Source: Candidatus Magasanikbacteria bacterium RIFCSPHIGHO2_01_FULL_41_23 (GTDB taxonomy: Bacteria > Patescibacteria > ABY1 > Magasanikbacterales > UBA922). From it: a stretch of DNA of 39,089 bases. Shown here piece after piece: positions 38,982 to 39,089 of this stretch. The stretch is taken from the NCBI GenBank assembly GCA_001782805.1, contig MFPT01000004.1, positions 1 to 39,089 on the forward strand, in the 5' to 3' direction. Made by a program: the position numbers and the translations under genes. How positions within the stretch are numbered: the first letter of the stretch is position 1; every line of letters begins with the position of its first letter. A model generated the notes under the pieces. That model saw nothing but the letters and a program-made list of their open reading frames with translations. It was not told the origin of the DNA and did not search any database.

Positions 38982-38987
38982 ATTATA
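38982..38987 (-). promoter_or_regulatory. Candidate -10 box for the surface-protein operon
   Basis: A perfect TATAAT on the minus strand, 11 nt before the ATG of the 38330-38971 gene. No convincing -35 is present, so it is tentative. Confidence 0.35.
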
Positions 38988-39067
38988 CGTTTAAAGAATT
39001 CAAAATAAAAATTCCTCTTTGCTAACTCGTAAGCAAACTTCGTGAGACCGTTTTTCTCGACCCTCGA

Positions 39068-39086
39068 CCCTTCGACAAGCTCAGGG
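39068..39086. repeat. REP-like palindrome, reference copy
   Basis: CCCTTCGACAAGCTCAGGG: the cleanest copy in the window, with CCCT and AGGG arms around the CGACAAGCTC core. It lies upstream of the surface-protein operon at the window edge. Confidence 0.75.
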
Positions 39087-39089
39087 TAA

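Overview
The window looks like a chromosomal segment of a Patescibacteria / Candidate Phyla Radiation bacterium. This is an inference from AT-rich coding, a short SMC, very short 5' leaders mostly without Shine-Dalgarno sequences, and a giant Cys-rich secreted protein of a kind I associate with that group. No marker was searched. TGA is used as a stop (for example at the mntA/hepT overlap), so the standard bacterial code applies.

Layout. 1-1.3 kb: a small GC-rich orphan gene, a NYN-domain nuclease and a candidate small RNA. 1.3-6.5 kb: hisS-lepB, a PEP-utiliser mobile-domain protein, a hicBA toxin-antitoxin operon, tRNA-Ile and tRNA-Val, khpA and rpsP. 6.5-19.3 kb: housekeeping and chromosome organisation (smc; nrnA; rel/spoT; parAB; tRNA-Leu; a LysM/lysozyme-like exported protein; the aspS-scpA-scpB-DacF-like operon). 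19.4-20.5 kb: two small divergent GC-rich orphan genes. 20.5-26.9 kb: a proline block with a SoxB/proline-dehydrogenase-like flavoprotein, prolyl-tRNA synthetase, and proC, proB and proA. 27-29.4 kb: a short TauD-like protein, a decayed fragment of the downstream giant gene, a small hypothetical gene, the mntA-hepT toxin-antitoxin pair and a lipoprotein. 29.4-39 kb: a 2955-residue secreted Cys-rich protein and a membrane protein with thrombospondin-3-like Asp repeats.

Most notable is the region ahead of proABC. A TTGACA-N17-TATATT promoter leads into a 17-codon leader peptide, MKFFKNKIVPPPMRYLV, with three consecutive proline codons that are all different (CCT CCG CCA). It is followed by a 13-bp antiterminator stem that contains the leader stop codon, and then by a terminator hairpin plus U-run just before proA. 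This has the form of a ribosome-mediated proline attenuator.

A second theme is a set of GC-rich genes (58-363, 19460-19750, 19940-20284, 20516-23534, 27036-27503, 28860-29336) set among AT-rich host operons. They carry clear Shine-Dalgarno sites, their own promoters and often a small 5' hairpin, which suggests acquired cassettes. A third theme is a scattered REP-like palindrome (core CGACAAGCTC / GAGCNNNGTCG) that also sits in frame inside three coding regions.
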